In this document: in pieces, positions 45,313 to 54,674 of the stretch | Layout of the letters: each line of letters starts with the position of its first letter | Position numbering within the stretch: position 1 is the stretch's first letter | NCBI RefSeq assembly: GCF_916858655.1 | Contig: NZ_CAKASL010000003.1 | Location: 496,001-560,000 of the forward strand | Reading direction: 5' to 3' | From: Aeromicrobium sp. Leaf350 | GTDB taxonomy: Bacteria > Actinomycetota > Actinomycetes > Propionibacteriales > Nocardioidaceae | DNA length: 64,000 bases | Notes under the pieces: model-generated | Told to the model about the DNA's origin: nothing | Seen by the model: the letters and a program-made list of their open reading frames with translations, nothing else | Databases searched by the model: none | Position numbers and translations under genes: made by a program

Positions 45313-45951
45313 ATGGTCACCCCCGAACTGTCCGCGATGCGGCGTGAGTACGGCGAGACGGGCCTCGACGAGCAGGCGGCCGGCACCGATCCGTACGTCC
45401 TGTTCGACCGCTGGCTCGCCGACGCGGTCTCGGCCGGCATCACCGAGCCCAACGCGATGGCCCTCGCGACGGCCACGACCGACGCAGTGCCGTCGGTCCG
45501 CATCGTGCTCCTGAAGTCGCTCGATGCCGCAGGCGCCGTGTTCCACACGAGCTACGCGTCGCGCAAGGGCACGGAGATCGCCGCGAACCCGCGGGCCGCG
45601 GCGGTCGTCCTGTGGCACGACCTGTCCCGGCAGGTCCGGCTCGAGGGCCCGGTCGCCCCGATCAGCGCCGAGGAGTCCGACGCCTACTTCGAGTCCCGGC
45701 CGCCGGGCGGGCGCATCAGCGCCGCGGCCTCGCCGCAGTCGCAGGTCGTCGCCGACCGCGCCGAGCTCGAGCGTCGGTGGGACGCCGTGGCCGCCTCCCC
45801 GTCCGCCGGCACCCGACCCGACACGTGGGGCGGGCTGCGGCTGCGGGTGGAGTCCTTCGAGTTCTGGCAGGGCCGACCGAACCGTCTACACGACCGCATC
45901 CGCTTCGTCGCCGAGGGCGACGCGTGGCGGCGGGAGCGTCTGGCGCCCTGA
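45313..45951 (+). CDS. pdxH: Pyridoxamine 5'-phosphate oxidase
   Basis: Oxidises pyridoxine- or pyridoxamine-5'-phosphate to PLP with FMN. It is 212 residues, normal. Family markers include PNAMALATAT, SVRIVLLKSLD (FMN-binding), and the C-terminal EFWQGRPNRLHDRI with the invariant Arg-Leu-His. The ATG at 45313 lies six bases after TACGGT; the GTG at 45307 is a less likely start. PLP-using enzymes nearby include SerC. It is divergent from the citrate synthase gene. Confidence 0.95.
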   Translation: MVTPELSAMRREYGETGLDEQAAGTDPYVLFDRWLADAVSAGITEPNAMALATATTDAVPSVRIVLLKSLDAAGAVFHTSYASRKGTEIAANPRAAAVVLWHDLSRQVRLEGPVAPISAEESDAYFESRPPGGRISAAASPQSQVVADRAELERRWDAVAASPSAGTRPDTWGGLRLRVESFEFWQGRPNRLHDRIRFVAEGDAWRRERLAP

Positions 45952-46052
45952 ACCGGCCCTGAACGCGCCCTGCACCGGCTCTGCACCGGGAGTTCACCCG
46001 GTCGTCGACGCGCCGTCCGCCGGAGGACGCCCGGCGGGTGGAGGTTGGCCTC

Positions 46053-46730
46053 GTGCACGTCGTGTGGTCTCTCCTGGCGGGCCTGGGCATCGCCTTCGCG
46101 GAGTCCGGCCTCGGGATCGGCATGTTCCTGCCCGGCGAGACGGCGATCGTCGTGCTCACCGCGACGATGCCGACCTGGGAGCTCATGCTCCTGCTGGCCG
46201 GGCTCGTCGCCGTCGGAGCGTGCGCTGGTGACCACGTGGGCTACCTGCTCGGTCGGCGCTACGGCGACCGGCTGCGCACCCTCCGCCCGGTGCAGCGGCT
46301 CGGCGTGGAGCACTTCGACCGCGCGATGGACCTCATGCGTCGCCGCGGCGCTGTGGCCGTCTTCGGCACGCGTCTGCTGCCGGTGCTCCGCACCGTGACT
46401 CCCGCTGCCGCGGGAGCGTCGGGGCTCTCCTACCGCTCCTTCGTGCTGGCGTCGTTCGCCGGCTCCTGCACGTGGGCCGGCGTCTACGTGGGTGGGGGAT
46501 CGGTCGTCGCGGTCGCTGCCGACGCCGCGGACGGGCTGCTCGGGCGTGCGGTGTGGATCGGTCTGGTCGTGGCGGTGCTGGTCGTGACCCCGATGCTCGT
46601 GGTGCGCGTCGTCGGAGGGGTCCGCCGCGTCGTGGCCGCGCCTGACGTGGTGTCGGCGGAGCGGGCGATCGACGCACCGCGGGCCCGCAGGTCGTCCTTC
46701 TCCCCGCTGATCGGCGAGATCCAGCTCTGA
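46053..46730 (+). CDS. DedA-family membrane protein
   Basis: A 225-residue DedA/VTT-domain protein with four or five transmembrane helices. Members are proposed flippases or transporters of undecaprenyl phosphate and phospholipids. Conserved acidic and basic features are seen (FLPGETAIV, GDHVGYLLGRRYG, FGTRLLPVLRTVTPAAAG). The GTG at 46053 has TGGAGG eight bases upstream; the GTG at 46038 would include the ribosome site. It lies 101 bases after pdxH. Confidence 0.88.
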   Translation: MHVVWSLLAGLGIAFAESGLGIGMFLPGETAIVVLTATMPTWELMLLLAGLVAVGACAGDHVGYLLGRRYGDRLRTLRPVQRLGVEHFDRAMDLMRRRGAVAVFGTRLLPVLRTVTPAAAGASGLSYRSFVLASFAGSCTWAGVYVGGGSVVAVAADAADGLLGRAVWIGLVVAVLVVTPMLVVRVVGGVRRVVAAPDVVSAERAIDAPRARRSSFSPLIGEIQL

Positions 46731-46783
46731 CCGTCCCGCGGACGGGTCGTCACGCGGTGGTTGCAGGGTGCGACGATGCTGCG

Positions 46784-48055
46784 GTGGCTGAACGTACGCG
46801 GCGCGGTGCCGGGCTCCTGACCGACCTCCGGCCGTTGCGGCACTCCGCGGACTACCGACGGGTCTGGACCGGGCAGACGATCTCCAACATCGGCGCCCAG
46901 ATGACGATCGTCGCGACGGGCTACCAGGTGTACCGCCTCACCGAGTCGTCCTTCGCCGTCGGCCTGATCGGCCTGAGCAGCTTGCTCCCTCTCGTGGCCG
47001 GCGGGCTGTACGGAGGCGCACTCGTCGACGCGTACGACCGGCGCACGGTCGCCCTGTGGTCGGCGATGGGGCTCTGGATCTGCTCGATCGCCTTCTTCGT
47101 GCAGGCCCTGCTCGGCAACGAGTCGGTCGGCCTGCTCTACGGGCTCGTCGCGGTCCAGTCGGCGATGTTCGCGGTCAACAACCCGGCGCGCGGCGCGATG
47201 CTGCCGCGCCTGCTGCCTCCCGAGCTGCTGCCGGCCGCCAACGCGCTGGGCATGGCGGCCTTCACCCTGGGGTTCTCGGTGGGTGCCCTGGGTGGCGGTG
47301 CCGTGATCGCCTGGCACGGCGTCGAGGCGGCGTACGGCGTCGACGTCCTGACGTTCACGGCCTCGCTCTACGCCCTGGTCCGCCTGCCGGCGATGCCCCC
47401 ACCCAGTGGGGCGCCGTCCGTGCCGGGACTGCGGTCGGTGGTCGACGGCCTGACCTTCCTGAGGAGGGCGCCGAACGTGCGGGCCACGTTCGTGGTCGAC
47501 ATCGTGGCGATGGTGCTCGCCCAGCCGCGCGCCCTGATGCCAGCGCTGGCGCTGAGCGTGTTCGCGTCCTCGGCCAGCACCCTCGGACTCCTGCAGGCGG
47601 CGCCGGCCCTCGGTTCCTTCGCCGCGTTCCTCGTGTCCGGGTGGGTCAGTGGTGTGCGGCGCCAGGGCCTGGCCGTGCTGGTCGCGGTGGCGGTCTACGG
47701 GGCGGCGGTCGCCGTGGCCGGCTTCGCCGCGACGGGTGCGGCCGGTCTGCTGTGGCTGTGCGTCGGCTGCATCGCGGTCTCCGGCGGCGCCGACATGGTC
47801 AGCGCTGCGTTCCGCTCGACGATCCTGCAGACCGCGGCTCCCGACGAGCTGCGCGGCCGCATGCAGGGCATCTTCACCCTCGTCGTCGCGGGCGGGCCGC
47901 GCCTCGGCGACTTCCTGATCGGCGCGCTCGCGGCGGGCATGGGCGAGGGCGGCGCGATGGTCGTCGGAGGCTCGCTCTGCGTGCTGGTCGTCGGCGTGCT
48001 GGCGTGGCGTCAGCCCGGCTTCCGGGCCTACGACGCGCGCGAGCCGACGCCCTAG
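46784..48055 (+). CDS. MFS transporter (EntS-like)
   Basis: A 423-residue MFS_3 family transporter with 12 helices, similar in type to the enterobactin exporter EntS. Markers are YRRVWTGQTISNIGAQMT at the start and NNPARGAMLPRLLPPELLPAANAL in the loop region. The cargo is unknown; siderophore export is possible but no siderophore genes are here. The GTG at 46784 is six bases after the weak -10 GACGAT. It converges with the next gene. Confidence 0.88.
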   Translation: MAERTRRGAGLLTDLRPLRHSADYRRVWTGQTISNIGAQMTIVATGYQVYRLTESSFAVGLIGLSSLLPLVAGGLYGGALVDAYDRRTVALWSAMGLWICSIAFFVQALLGNESVGLLYGLVAVQSAMFAVNNPARGAMLPRLLPPELLPAANALGMAAFTLGFSVGALGGGAVIAWHGVEAAYGVDVLTFTASLYALVRLPAMPPPSGAPSVPGLRSVVDGLTFLRRAPNVRATFVVDIVAMVLAQPRALMPALALSVFASSASTLGLLQAAPALGSFAAFLVSGWVSGVRRQGLAVLVAVAVYGAAVAVAGFAATGAAGLLWLCVGCIAVSGGADMVSAAFRSTILQTAAPDELRGRMQGIFTLVVAGGPRLGDFLIGALAAGMGEGGAMVVGGSLCVLVVGVLAWRQPGFRAYDAREPTP

Positions 48056-48088
48056 GAGCCGGTGGCGAGCTGGGCTGGACGAGCGGGG

Positions 48089-48793
48089 CTACGCGAACAG
48101 GGCGGGGTCGACCTCGATCCAGACCTGCTCGGAGCGACCGACAAGAGTGCCGTCCGGGCGGTGCAGCGCGGTCGAGGTCATGAACTTGCGACCCTGACGG
48201 TCGTCCAGGCGGCCGCTCGCGTGCAGGTCGTCGCCGGCGGCGACGGGCTCCATCAGCTGGGCGGTCATGCGCCCGAGCACCATGGTCTGGGCGGTGAAGT
48301 CGGCGGCCCACCCACCGGGACAGTCGAGCGCCGCCCAGGTCACGGGATCGGGGATCGCCCCGCCGCTGGCCAGGGCCGCGTGGGCGTGCCACGGTCCCGC
48401 GGTCCGGTCCGCGCCGACCGGGCCGGTGAACAGGCGCAGGCCGTCGCCCTCCTCGCGGGCGGTGCCGCAGGTGAAGCAGCGGTCGAACGGGTGGTCGTGG
48501 AAGCCGGGGTAGCTCGCGAGCCCGGCCGCGACCAGGTCGGCGTCGGGGAACGGCAACGGCTCCCGCTCGAACGCGCCGGGGGACGCCGTGCCGATGAGTG
48601 CACCGCCGTGGGTCTCGAGGCGGACCTCCTGGCCGGAGCGCTCCCACGCCAGGGGCACGTCGAGCGGCGGGGGAAGCCGGAGCATCGAGGTCACGGGTCC
48701 GTCCGTCGGCACCTGCTCACCGATGAGACCGCAGACGTAGCCGCCGTTGCCGGAGTGGTCGGGCCCGTTGAAGCGCGCCGGGATCGTCACCAT
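48089..48793 (-). CDS. Hot-dog-like protein of unknown function
   Basis: A 234-residue protein. Its overall arrangement (an N-terminal FNGPDHSGNGGYVCGLIG segment, a CFTCGTAREEGDGLRL stretch in the middle, and WAALDCPGGWAA then QTMVLGRMTAQL) suggests two half hot-dog folds, so a thioesterase-like or dehydratase-like role is possible. The CxxC pair may bind zinc. The ATG at 48793 is six bases after TAGCGT. It is just upstream, in gene order, of nothing on the same strand; the photolyase gene lies to its right. Confidence 0.75.
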   Translation of the reverse strand: MVTIPARFNGPDHSGNGGYVCGLIGEQVPTDGPVTSMLRLPPPLDVPLAWERSGQEVRLETHGGALIGTASPGAFEREPLPFPDADLVAAGLASYPGFHDHPFDRCFTCGTAREEGDGLRLFTGPVGADRTAGPWHAHAALASGGAIPDPVTWAALDCPGGWAADFTAQTMVLGRMTAQLMEPVAAGDDLHASGRLDDRQGRKFMTSTALHRPDGTLVGRSEQVWIEVDPALFA

Positions 48794-48827
48794 GCGACCA
48801 CGCTAGTGGGGCGCACGGCCGATCCGG

Positions 48828-50171
48828 TCACCGGATCTCGTCGTACCGGGCGAGCGCCTCGGTCCTCTCCTCCGCGTGGTCGACGACCGGGGCCGGATAG
48901 TCGGCGGGCGGCGCCGGGGCCTTCCACGGCTCGTGCACGTAGCGGGTCTCGACGTCCCTCAGCTCCGGCACCCAGCGCCGCACGTAGGCGCCCTCCGGGT
49001 CGAACTTCGCGCCCTGGGTGGTCGGGTTGAACACGCGGAAGAAGGGCGAGGCGTCCGTGCCGCAGCCAGCCGTCCACTGCCACCCGTGCTGGTTGGAGGC
49101 GAGGTCGCCGTCGACGAGCCACTCCAGGAAGTGCCGCGCGCCGTGGGTCCACTCGACGTGGAGGTCCTTGACCAGGAAGCTCGCCACGATCATGCGCACG
49201 CGGTTGTGCATCCACCCCTCGCCGCGCAGCTGCCGCATCCCGGCGTCGACGATCGGGAAGCCGGTCGTGCCGTCCTGCCAGGCCTTGAAGCCGTCGCCCG
49301 GCGCGTCGTACCGCATGGCCTCGAACTTGCGGTCGTAGTAGCCGCTCGCCGAGTCGGGACGGTGGTGCAGGACGTCGGCGTAGAAGTCGCGGAAGGCGAG
49401 CTCGCGCGCGTAGGCATCGGCGCCCGCGGAACGGCGCTCGGCGAGGTCGGCGAGCATCGTGCGGGGATGGATCGTGCCCCACTTCAGGTGCGGCGACATC
49501 CGGGACGTCTCGTCGCGTCCGGGCAGGTTGCGCACGTCGTCGTAGGCGCCGACGTCGTCGACCCAGGAGTGCCAGCGCCGCCGTGCCGCCTCCTCGCCGA
49601 GGGCGGGCAGCTCCAGGCCGTCGGGCAGGGACACGTCCGGGATCCGGTGCGTGCGGCCCTCGGGGCGGATCCACGGGGCAGACCGCACCGCCGGGGCCGG
49701 AGCACGCCAGCCGTGCTCGCGCCAGGCCCGGTAGAAGGGGGTGAAGACGCGGTAGGGGCTGCCGTCGGACTTCGTGATGCGACCGGGGGAGACGGCGTAC
49801 GCCGAGCCGGTGCGCACGAGGGGCACGTCCTGGTCCGCGAGAGCCTCCTCGACCGCGCGGTCGCGCGCCGCGCCGTACGGTCCGTGGTCGCCGCTGACGT
49901 GCACCGAGGCGGCCTCGACGGCGCGGGCCACCCGCGGCACCTCGGTGCGCGGATCGCCGTGCACGACGTGCAGCCCGTCGATGCGCTCGGACATGTCGCG
50001 GAGCACCGCGACGAGCCCGGCACGCCGGACGGGACCGGCCGCCTCCCACAGCTTGTCGTCCAGCACGAACAGCGGCACGACGCCGTCGGGACCGGCCTCG
50101 ACGGCCTCGCGCAGGGCCGGCTGGTCGTGCAGTCGCAGGTCGCGACGGAACCACATCACGGAAGTTGTCAC
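48828..50171 (-). CDS. phr: Deoxyribodipyrimidine photolyase
   Basis: A 447-residue DNA photolyase that uses light, FAD and an antenna to reverse cyclobutane pyrimidine dimers. The N-terminal antenna domain begins MTTSVMWFRRDLRLHDQPAL, and the FAD region contains ETSRMSPHLKWGTIHPR, GFPIVDAGMRQLRGEGWMHNR and DGDLASNQHGWQWTAGCG. The GTG start lies six bases after CACGAT. It is divergent from the IdeR-type gene. Confidence 0.95.
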   Translation of the reverse strand: MTTSVMWFRRDLRLHDQPALREAVEAGPDGVVPLFVLDDKLWEAAGPVRRAGLVAVLRDMSERIDGLHVVHGDPRTEVPRVARAVEAASVHVSGDHGPYGAARDRAVEEALADQDVPLVRTGSAYAVSPGRITKSDGSPYRVFTPFYRAWREHGWRAPAPAVRSAPWIRPEGRTHRIPDVSLPDGLELPALGEEAARRRWHSWVDDVGAYDDVRNLPGRDETSRMSPHLKWGTIHPRTMLADLAERRSAGADAYARELAFRDFYADVLHHRPDSASGYYDRKFEAMRYDAPGDGFKAWQDGTTGFPIVDAGMRQLRGEGWMHNRVRMIVASFLVKDLHVEWTHGARHFLEWLVDGDLASNQHGWQWTAGCGTDASPFFRVFNPTTQGAKFDPEGAYVRRWVPELRDVETRYVHEPWKAPAPPADYPAPVVDHAEERTEALARYDEIR

Positions 50172-50226
50172 CGGCCCATCGTGCGTGCTTGCTCCGCGTC
50201 GCGCACCTCATGGAAGAATGAGTCTC

Positions 50227-50916
50227 GTGAGCGACCTGATCGACACCACCGAGATGTATCTCCGCACGATCTTCGAGCTCGAGGAGGAGGGCATCGTCCC
50301 TCTGCGCGCCCGGATCGCCGAGCGCCTCCACCAGTCGGGACCGACCGTGAGCCAGACCGTCGCGCGCATGGAGCGCGACGGGCTGCTGAGCGTCGAGGGC
50401 GATCGCCACCTGGAGCTGTCCGACAAGGGCCGTCAGCTCGCGACCCGCGTGATGCGCAAGCACCGCCTCGCGGAGCGACTCCTGACCGACGTGATCGGGC
50501 TCGAGTTCGAGTTCGTCCACGAGGAGGCCTGCCGCTGGGAGCACGTGATCTCCGAGCAGGTCGAGCGTCGCCTCATCGAGCTGCTCGAGCACCCGACCGA
50601 GTCGCCCTACGGCAACCCGATCCCGGGCCTGTCCGAGCTGGGCGAGGACGTCGACGACGGTGACTTCCTGGAGGGTGTGCAGTCGCTGCCCCGCGCGGTC
50701 TCCGGCCACGACGAGCCCCAGCGGCTCGTCGTCCGCCGCATCGCCGAGGAGATCCAGAAGGACACGCAGGTCATGTCGGTCCTGCGCCGCGTCGGTGCCC
50801 TCCCGGGCAACGACGTCCTCGTGAGCCGCGGCCACGACGGGGTCGTCATCGCCCGCCAGGGCGAGTCGGCCGAGATCGACCACGACGCCGCGGTGCACAT
50901 CTTCGTCTCCAGCTGA
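50227..50916 (+). CDS. ideR: DtxR/IdeR-family iron-dependent transcriptional regulator
   Basis: A 229-residue metal-dependent repressor of iron uptake genes, matching IdeR length. Residues 1-75 are the helix-turn-helix (QSGPTVSQTVARMERDGLL), residues 75-140 the metal-binding and dimer region (EEACRWEHVISEQVERRL with Cys, Glu and His ligands) and 150-229 the SH3-like domain. The GTG at 50227 begins the usual MSDLIDTTEMYLR start; the ATG at 50218 is less likely. The metal is inferred to be iron. Confidence 0.93.
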   Translation: MSDLIDTTEMYLRTIFELEEEGIVPLRARIAERLHQSGPTVSQTVARMERDGLLSVEGDRHLELSDKGRQLATRVMRKHRLAERLLTDVIGLEFEFVHEEACRWEHVISEQVERRLIELLEHPTESPYGNPIPGLSELGEDVDDGDFLEGVQSLPRAVSGHDEPQRLVVRRIAEEIQKDTQVMSVLRRVGALPGNDVLVSRGHDGVVIARQGESAEIDHDAAVHIFVSS

Positions 50917-50954
50917 GACGGCACGCGGCTCGGCCCGTGGTCACCGCACGGGAG

Positions 50955-51758
50955 TCAGGCCTTCTTGGGGAACCAGGGGATGAAGCCGCTCGTCCGGCGG
51001 ACGTACTCGTCGTAGCCGGGCTTGGACTTCTTCATGCCCTTCTCGTTGTTCGCCGCGCCCGTGACCTTCGTCAGGAACACCGTCATGGCGACCGGGCTGA
51101 TCACGGTGGCGATCCCGACCCACGACGACGCCGCGACGAGCCAGAGGCCGGCCCACACGCACGCGTCACCGAAGTAGTTCGGGTGGCGGGTGAAGCGCCA
51201 CAGCCCCTGGTCCATGAGCTGGCCGCGGTTCGCGGGGTCGGCCTTGAACCGGGCGAGCTGGGCGTCGCCGACCGACTCGAAGACGAAGCCGAGCAGCCAG
51301 ACCGCCGCACCCACGCCGACGAGCCACCACACGGGATCCTGCGTGCCGGCGCCGACCATGAGAGGCGTCGCGACGAGGTACATCGCGATGCCCTGGGGCA
51401 GGAAGACCCGCTTCAGCGCCACCTCGGCGAAGGACCGTCCGTCCTGCTCGGCCAGCTCGGCGTAGCGCGGGTCCTCGCCCTTGCCGTGGTTGCGGCGGTG
51501 CAGGTAGCCCGCGAGGCGCAGGCCCCACACGGCGGTGAGCCCGGCCAGCACCCACGGCAGCACCGGGTCGGTGTCGCCGGACAGTGACACGAGCGCACTG
51601 GACAGACCCACGGCGACGAACCCGAGCGGCCACAGGGTGTCGACGATCGTGAGCCGCTCGGTGCGCTTCGCGCTGGTCAGGCCCGCGGCCATGACGGCCA
51701 CCACGACGACCAGCCCGACCCCGAGAGCGGTCAGGCTGACCGTGACGTCAGCGCTCAT
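50955..51758 (-). CDS. DUF1295 membrane reductase-like protein
   Basis: A 267-residue protein of the DUF1295 family, related to steroid 5-alpha-reductases and ICMT-type enzymes. It has about seven helices and the NADPH-linked C-terminal signature (LMDQGLWRFTRHPNYFGD, then PGYDEYVRRTSGFIPWFPK). A role in reducing or saturating membrane lipids is plausible because it overlaps by four bases the cyclopropane-type lipid methyltransferase gene. The ATG at 51758 overlaps that gene's stop. Confidence 0.9.
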   Translation of the reverse strand: MSADVTVSLTALGVGLVVVVAVMAAGLTSAKRTERLTIVDTLWPLGFVAVGLSSALVSLSGDTDPVLPWVLAGLTAVWGLRLAGYLHRRNHGKGEDPRYAELAEQDGRSFAEVALKRVFLPQGIAMYLVATPLMVGAGTQDPVWWLVGVGAAVWLLGFVFESVGDAQLARFKADPANRGQLMDQGLWRFTRHPNYFGDACVWAGLWLVAASSWVGIATVISPVAMTVFLTKVTGAANNEKGMKKSKPGYDEYVRRTSGFIPWFPKKA

Positions 51759-53062
51759 GCCAGCCAGGCGAGCTGCGAGGTCGGCATGTCGCTGACACCG
51801 GCCGGCGAGGGCTTGACCGCGACGACCTGGTCGACGCCCATGCGGTTCTCCTCGAACGCCAGCGCTCCGCCGACGAGGTAGAGGCGCCAGACGCGGGCCA
51901 TCTCCTCGCCCACGAGCGCCACCGCGGTGCCCCAGTTCTGCTCGAGGTTCGCGGCCCACCCGGCGACGGTCTCCGGGTAGTGCTCGCGCATCGCCTGCAC
52001 GTCACGGATCTCGAGCCCGGCGCCCGCGATGAGCTCGAGCGTGCGGTGCAGCGGCTTCATGTGCATGTCGGGCGCGATGTAGGTCTCGATGAACGGACCG
52101 CCACCGGGGCGGTCGCCCTTCGCGCCGTTGCTGCGCGACATCTGCTGGATCATCACGCGACCGCCGGGGCGGAGGTAGCGGTAGATCGAGGAGGTGAAGA
52201 CCTCGTACTCCGCGTCGCCGACGTGCTCGCCCATCTCGACCGAGGCCACCGCGTCGATCTCGCCGTCGCCGACGCCGGCGCCCGAGAGGTCGCGGAAGTG
52301 ACGCAGGCTCACGTTGACGCGGTCACCCACGCCCCGCTCGGCGGCCCGCTTGTGCACGAAGTCGCGCTGCTCGCTCGACAGCGTCACGCCGGTGACTCGG
52401 ACGCCGTACTTCTCGGCGGCGTGCAAGGTCAGGGAGCCCCACCCGCAGCCGATGTCGACCAGGTGCATGCCGGGCTCCAGGCCCAGCTTGCGGCAGATCA
52501 GGTCGAGCTTGGCGACCTGCGCCTCGTGCAGCGACCACGACGGTTCGCGGTGGTAGCCGGAGGAGTAGGCCATGGTCTCGTCGAGGATGAGCTCGTAGAA
52601 GTCGTTCGACAGGTCGTAGTGGTGGCTGATGGCCGCGCGGTCACGCTCACGGCTGTGCAGGTCGCCCGTGAGCACCGCCTCCGCCTGCGGGATCGCGGGA
52701 CGGCGACCGACCAGGCGGTACCGGGCGGCGAGGCCCAGCGCGCGGGCGACGTGCTTCGGGCGCACGTCGGGTCGTCCGGCGTCGGGGTCGGAGGCACGGG
52801 CCACGCGGACGGCGTCCCACATGACGCGCAGGCCGTCGCCGAGGTCGCCCTCGACGTCGAGGTGACCCTGCACGTAGGCGCGGGCGATGCCGAGCTCGCC
52901 CGGCTGCCACAGGACGTGGCGGATGGCGGCACGGTCGCGGATGACGACGACGGGTCCGTCGGCGGGTCCGGCCTCGGAGCCGTCCCAGGCTCGCAGGCGG
53001 ATCGGGAGGGAGAGGCCGAGGACGTCCTCGGCGAGGGCGAGAAGGCGAGAGGCTGCAGTCAC
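51755..53062 (-). CDS. Cyclopropane-fatty-acyl-phospholipid synthase-type methyltransferase
   Basis: A 435-residue SAM-dependent enzyme of the cyclopropane synthase family, which adds methylene or methyl groups to unsaturated lipid chains. SAM loop VDIGCGWGSL lies near residues 190-200, and SHHYDLSNDFYELILDE and QMSRSNG are family motifs. Coupled with a DUF1295 reductase, it could make 10-methyl fatty acids, as known for BfaA/BfaB-type pairs (inference). The GTG at 53062 follows TTGGCG and TGGAAT on the minus strand; the longer frame to 53098 is less likely. Confidence 0.9.
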   Translation of the reverse strand: MTAASRLLALAEDVLGLSLPIRLRAWDGSEAGPADGPVVVIRDRAAIRHVLWQPGELGIARAYVQGHLDVEGDLGDGLRVMWDAVRVARASDPDAGRPDVRPKHVARALGLAARYRLVGRRPAIPQAEAVLTGDLHSRERDRAAISHHYDLSNDFYELILDETMAYSSGYHREPSWSLHEAQVAKLDLICRKLGLEPGMHLVDIGCGWGSLTLHAAEKYGVRVTGVTLSSEQRDFVHKRAAERGVGDRVNVSLRHFRDLSGAGVGDGEIDAVASVEMGEHVGDAEYEVFTSSIYRYLRPGGRVMIQQMSRSNGAKGDRPGGGPFIETYIAPDMHMKPLHRTLELIAGAGLEIRDVQAMREHYPETVAGWAANLEQNWGTAVALVGEEMARVWRLYLVGGALAFEENRMGVDQVVAVKPSPAGVSDMPTSQLAWLA

Positions 53063-53151
53063 CGCACCATTCCACCGTGTGCGTGCTGTTCGCGCCAACT
53101 GAAATCGTCGGTCCCCCGCAGTGTGTCGGCCCCCGGTGGCATCATGGAGGC

Positions 53152-53694
53152 ATGAACGGGGAGGGTCGATCCACCGGCCGCCGCACCTGGGCCGGACGCC
53201 TGCGCGCCTGGGTCGACCGCACAGGCTCGGAGATCCTCGGCTGGGTGCTCATCCCGGTCGGCATCGTGCTCATGCCGCTGCCCGGTCCCGGCATGCTCAT
53301 CATCGTCGGCGGCTTCGCGCTGCTGGCCCGTCACTACTCGTGGGCCCGCCAGCTGCGCGACCGCCTGCAGGTCAAGGCGGTCGAGGCCGCCCGGTACGGC
53401 GTCGCCACCTGGCCCCGCATCGTGGCCAGCGCCTTCGGCGGGCTCTGGCTGCTGGCCGTCGGCGTCGTCTGGATCGTCGGGCCCACCATCCCGGAGTTCG
53501 AGGTCCTCAACGTGGGCTTCGGGCCCGAGCTGCCGGCCCAGGGCTGGGTCACGGGCATCGGCGTGATCGTGTCGGCTCTGGTGGCCTGGGGACTCCTGGT
53601 CTACAGCTTCGTCAGGTGGCGTGAGCCCGAGACCCCGGTGCTCCCACCCGCCGTGGCCGACGTGATCGAGCCGGTGGAGCCGGCCGAGGCGTGA
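53152..53694 (+). CDS. TIGR02611-type PGPGW membrane protein
   Basis: A 180-residue membrane protein with about four helices. The signature LMPLPGPGMLIIVGGFALLA near residues 40-60, followed by WARQLRDRL, marks the PGPGW family found in actinobacteria. Function unknown. The ATG at 53152 lies six bases after CATCAT. It overlaps the next gene by four bases (GTGA), so the two are coupled. Confidence 0.85.
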   Translation: MNGEGRSTGRRTWAGRLRAWVDRTGSEILGWVLIPVGIVLMPLPGPGMLIIVGGFALLARHYSWARQLRDRLQVKAVEAARYGVATWPRIVASAFGGLWLLAVGVVWIVGPTIPEFEVLNVGFGPELPAQGWVTGIGVIVSALVAWGLLVYSFVRWREPETPVLPPAVADVIEPVEPAEA

Positions 53695-54674
53695 CGCTCC
53701 TCCACGACCGGTTCCCCGAGGCCGACCTGCCGCACGTCGCGCTCGGCACGCGCCCCACGCCGGTGCGGCGCCTCGAGGGGTGGGGCGGCGAGGTCTGGCT
53801 CAAGGACGAGAGCGTCTTCGGTGACGGCGACTGGGGCGGCAACAAGGTCCGCAAGCTGGAGTGGATCATCCCCGAGGCGCACCGCCGGGGCCGGCGCACG
53901 CTGTTCACGGTGGGCGGCATCGGCACCCACTGGGGCCTGGCCGCCGCCCTCTACGGGCGCGAGCACGGGCTCCGCACGGTGCTCGGGCTGGTCGACCAGC
54001 CCGTCGACGACCACGTGCGCGACCAGCTGCACCGGCTCGAGGCCAGTGGCGCGCTAGTGCACCGTTACCCGTCGGTGGGCCGGCTCAAGCTCGCGGCACC
54101 CGGGCTGCTGTGGCGCCATCGCGAGGGTCTGCGCCTGCCCTACTACCTGCCCGCCGGTGGGTCGTCGCCCGTCGGCACGCTCGGCTACGTCGACGCAGGG
54201 CTCGAGATCGCCGAGCAGGTCCGGTCAGGCGCCCTGCCGGAACCCGCGGTGGTCGTCACGGCGGTCGGCTCGGCCGGCACGGCAGCCGGTCTGACGGTCG
54301 GGCTCGCCCTCGGCGGGCTGTCCTCGCAGGTGCTGGGCATCGTCGTGAACGACGCGTTCCGCCTCGACGCCGAGGTCGTGGCCACGCTCGCGAACGGCAC
54401 GGTCGAGCTCCTGCAGCGCCGGGGCGCCACGATCGACCACGTCGTGCACGAGTCCGATCTCACCACGACCGACGCCTATCTGGGGCAGACCTACGGCGCG
54501 ACGACGCCCGAGGGAGTCGCGGCGCTGGAGTCCGCCCGGGCCGACGGCCTCGAGCTCGAGCCCGTGTACACCGCCAAGGCCTTCGCCGCGGTGCGCGACG
54601 TCGCGTCGCGCACCGCCGGCCCCGTCCTGGTGCTGAACACGCACGGGCCCCGCGGCCCGGGTGCGATCAGCTGA
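53691..54674 (+). CDS. PLP-dependent deaminase/desulfhydrase (ACC deaminase / D-cysteine desulfhydrase family)
   Basis: A 327-residue PLP enzyme of the ACC-deaminase/D-cysteine desulfhydrase group. The PLP lysine lies in WGGNKVRKLEW (Lys near 52). The PLP-phosphate loop is AVGSAGTAAGL near 187-197. Members break down 1-aminocyclopropane-1-carboxylate or D-cysteine to ammonia and a keto acid; which one is made here cannot be told. The GTG overlaps the preceding stop. It converges with the WhiB gene. Confidence 0.88.
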   Translation: MTLLHDRFPEADLPHVALGTRPTPVRRLEGWGGEVWLKDESVFGDGDWGGNKVRKLEWIIPEAHRRGRRTLFTVGGIGTHWGLAAALYGREHGLRTVLGLVDQPVDDHVRDQLHRLEASGALVHRYPSVGRLKLAAPGLLWRHREGLRLPYYLPAGGSSPVGTLGYVDAGLEIAEQVRSGALPEPAVVVTAVGSAGTAAGLTVGLALGGLSSQVLGIVVNDAFRLDAEVVATLANGTVELLQRRGATIDHVVHESDLTTTDAYLGQTYGATTPEGVAALESARADGLELEPVYTAKAFAAVRDVASRTAGPVLVLNTHGPRGPGAIS

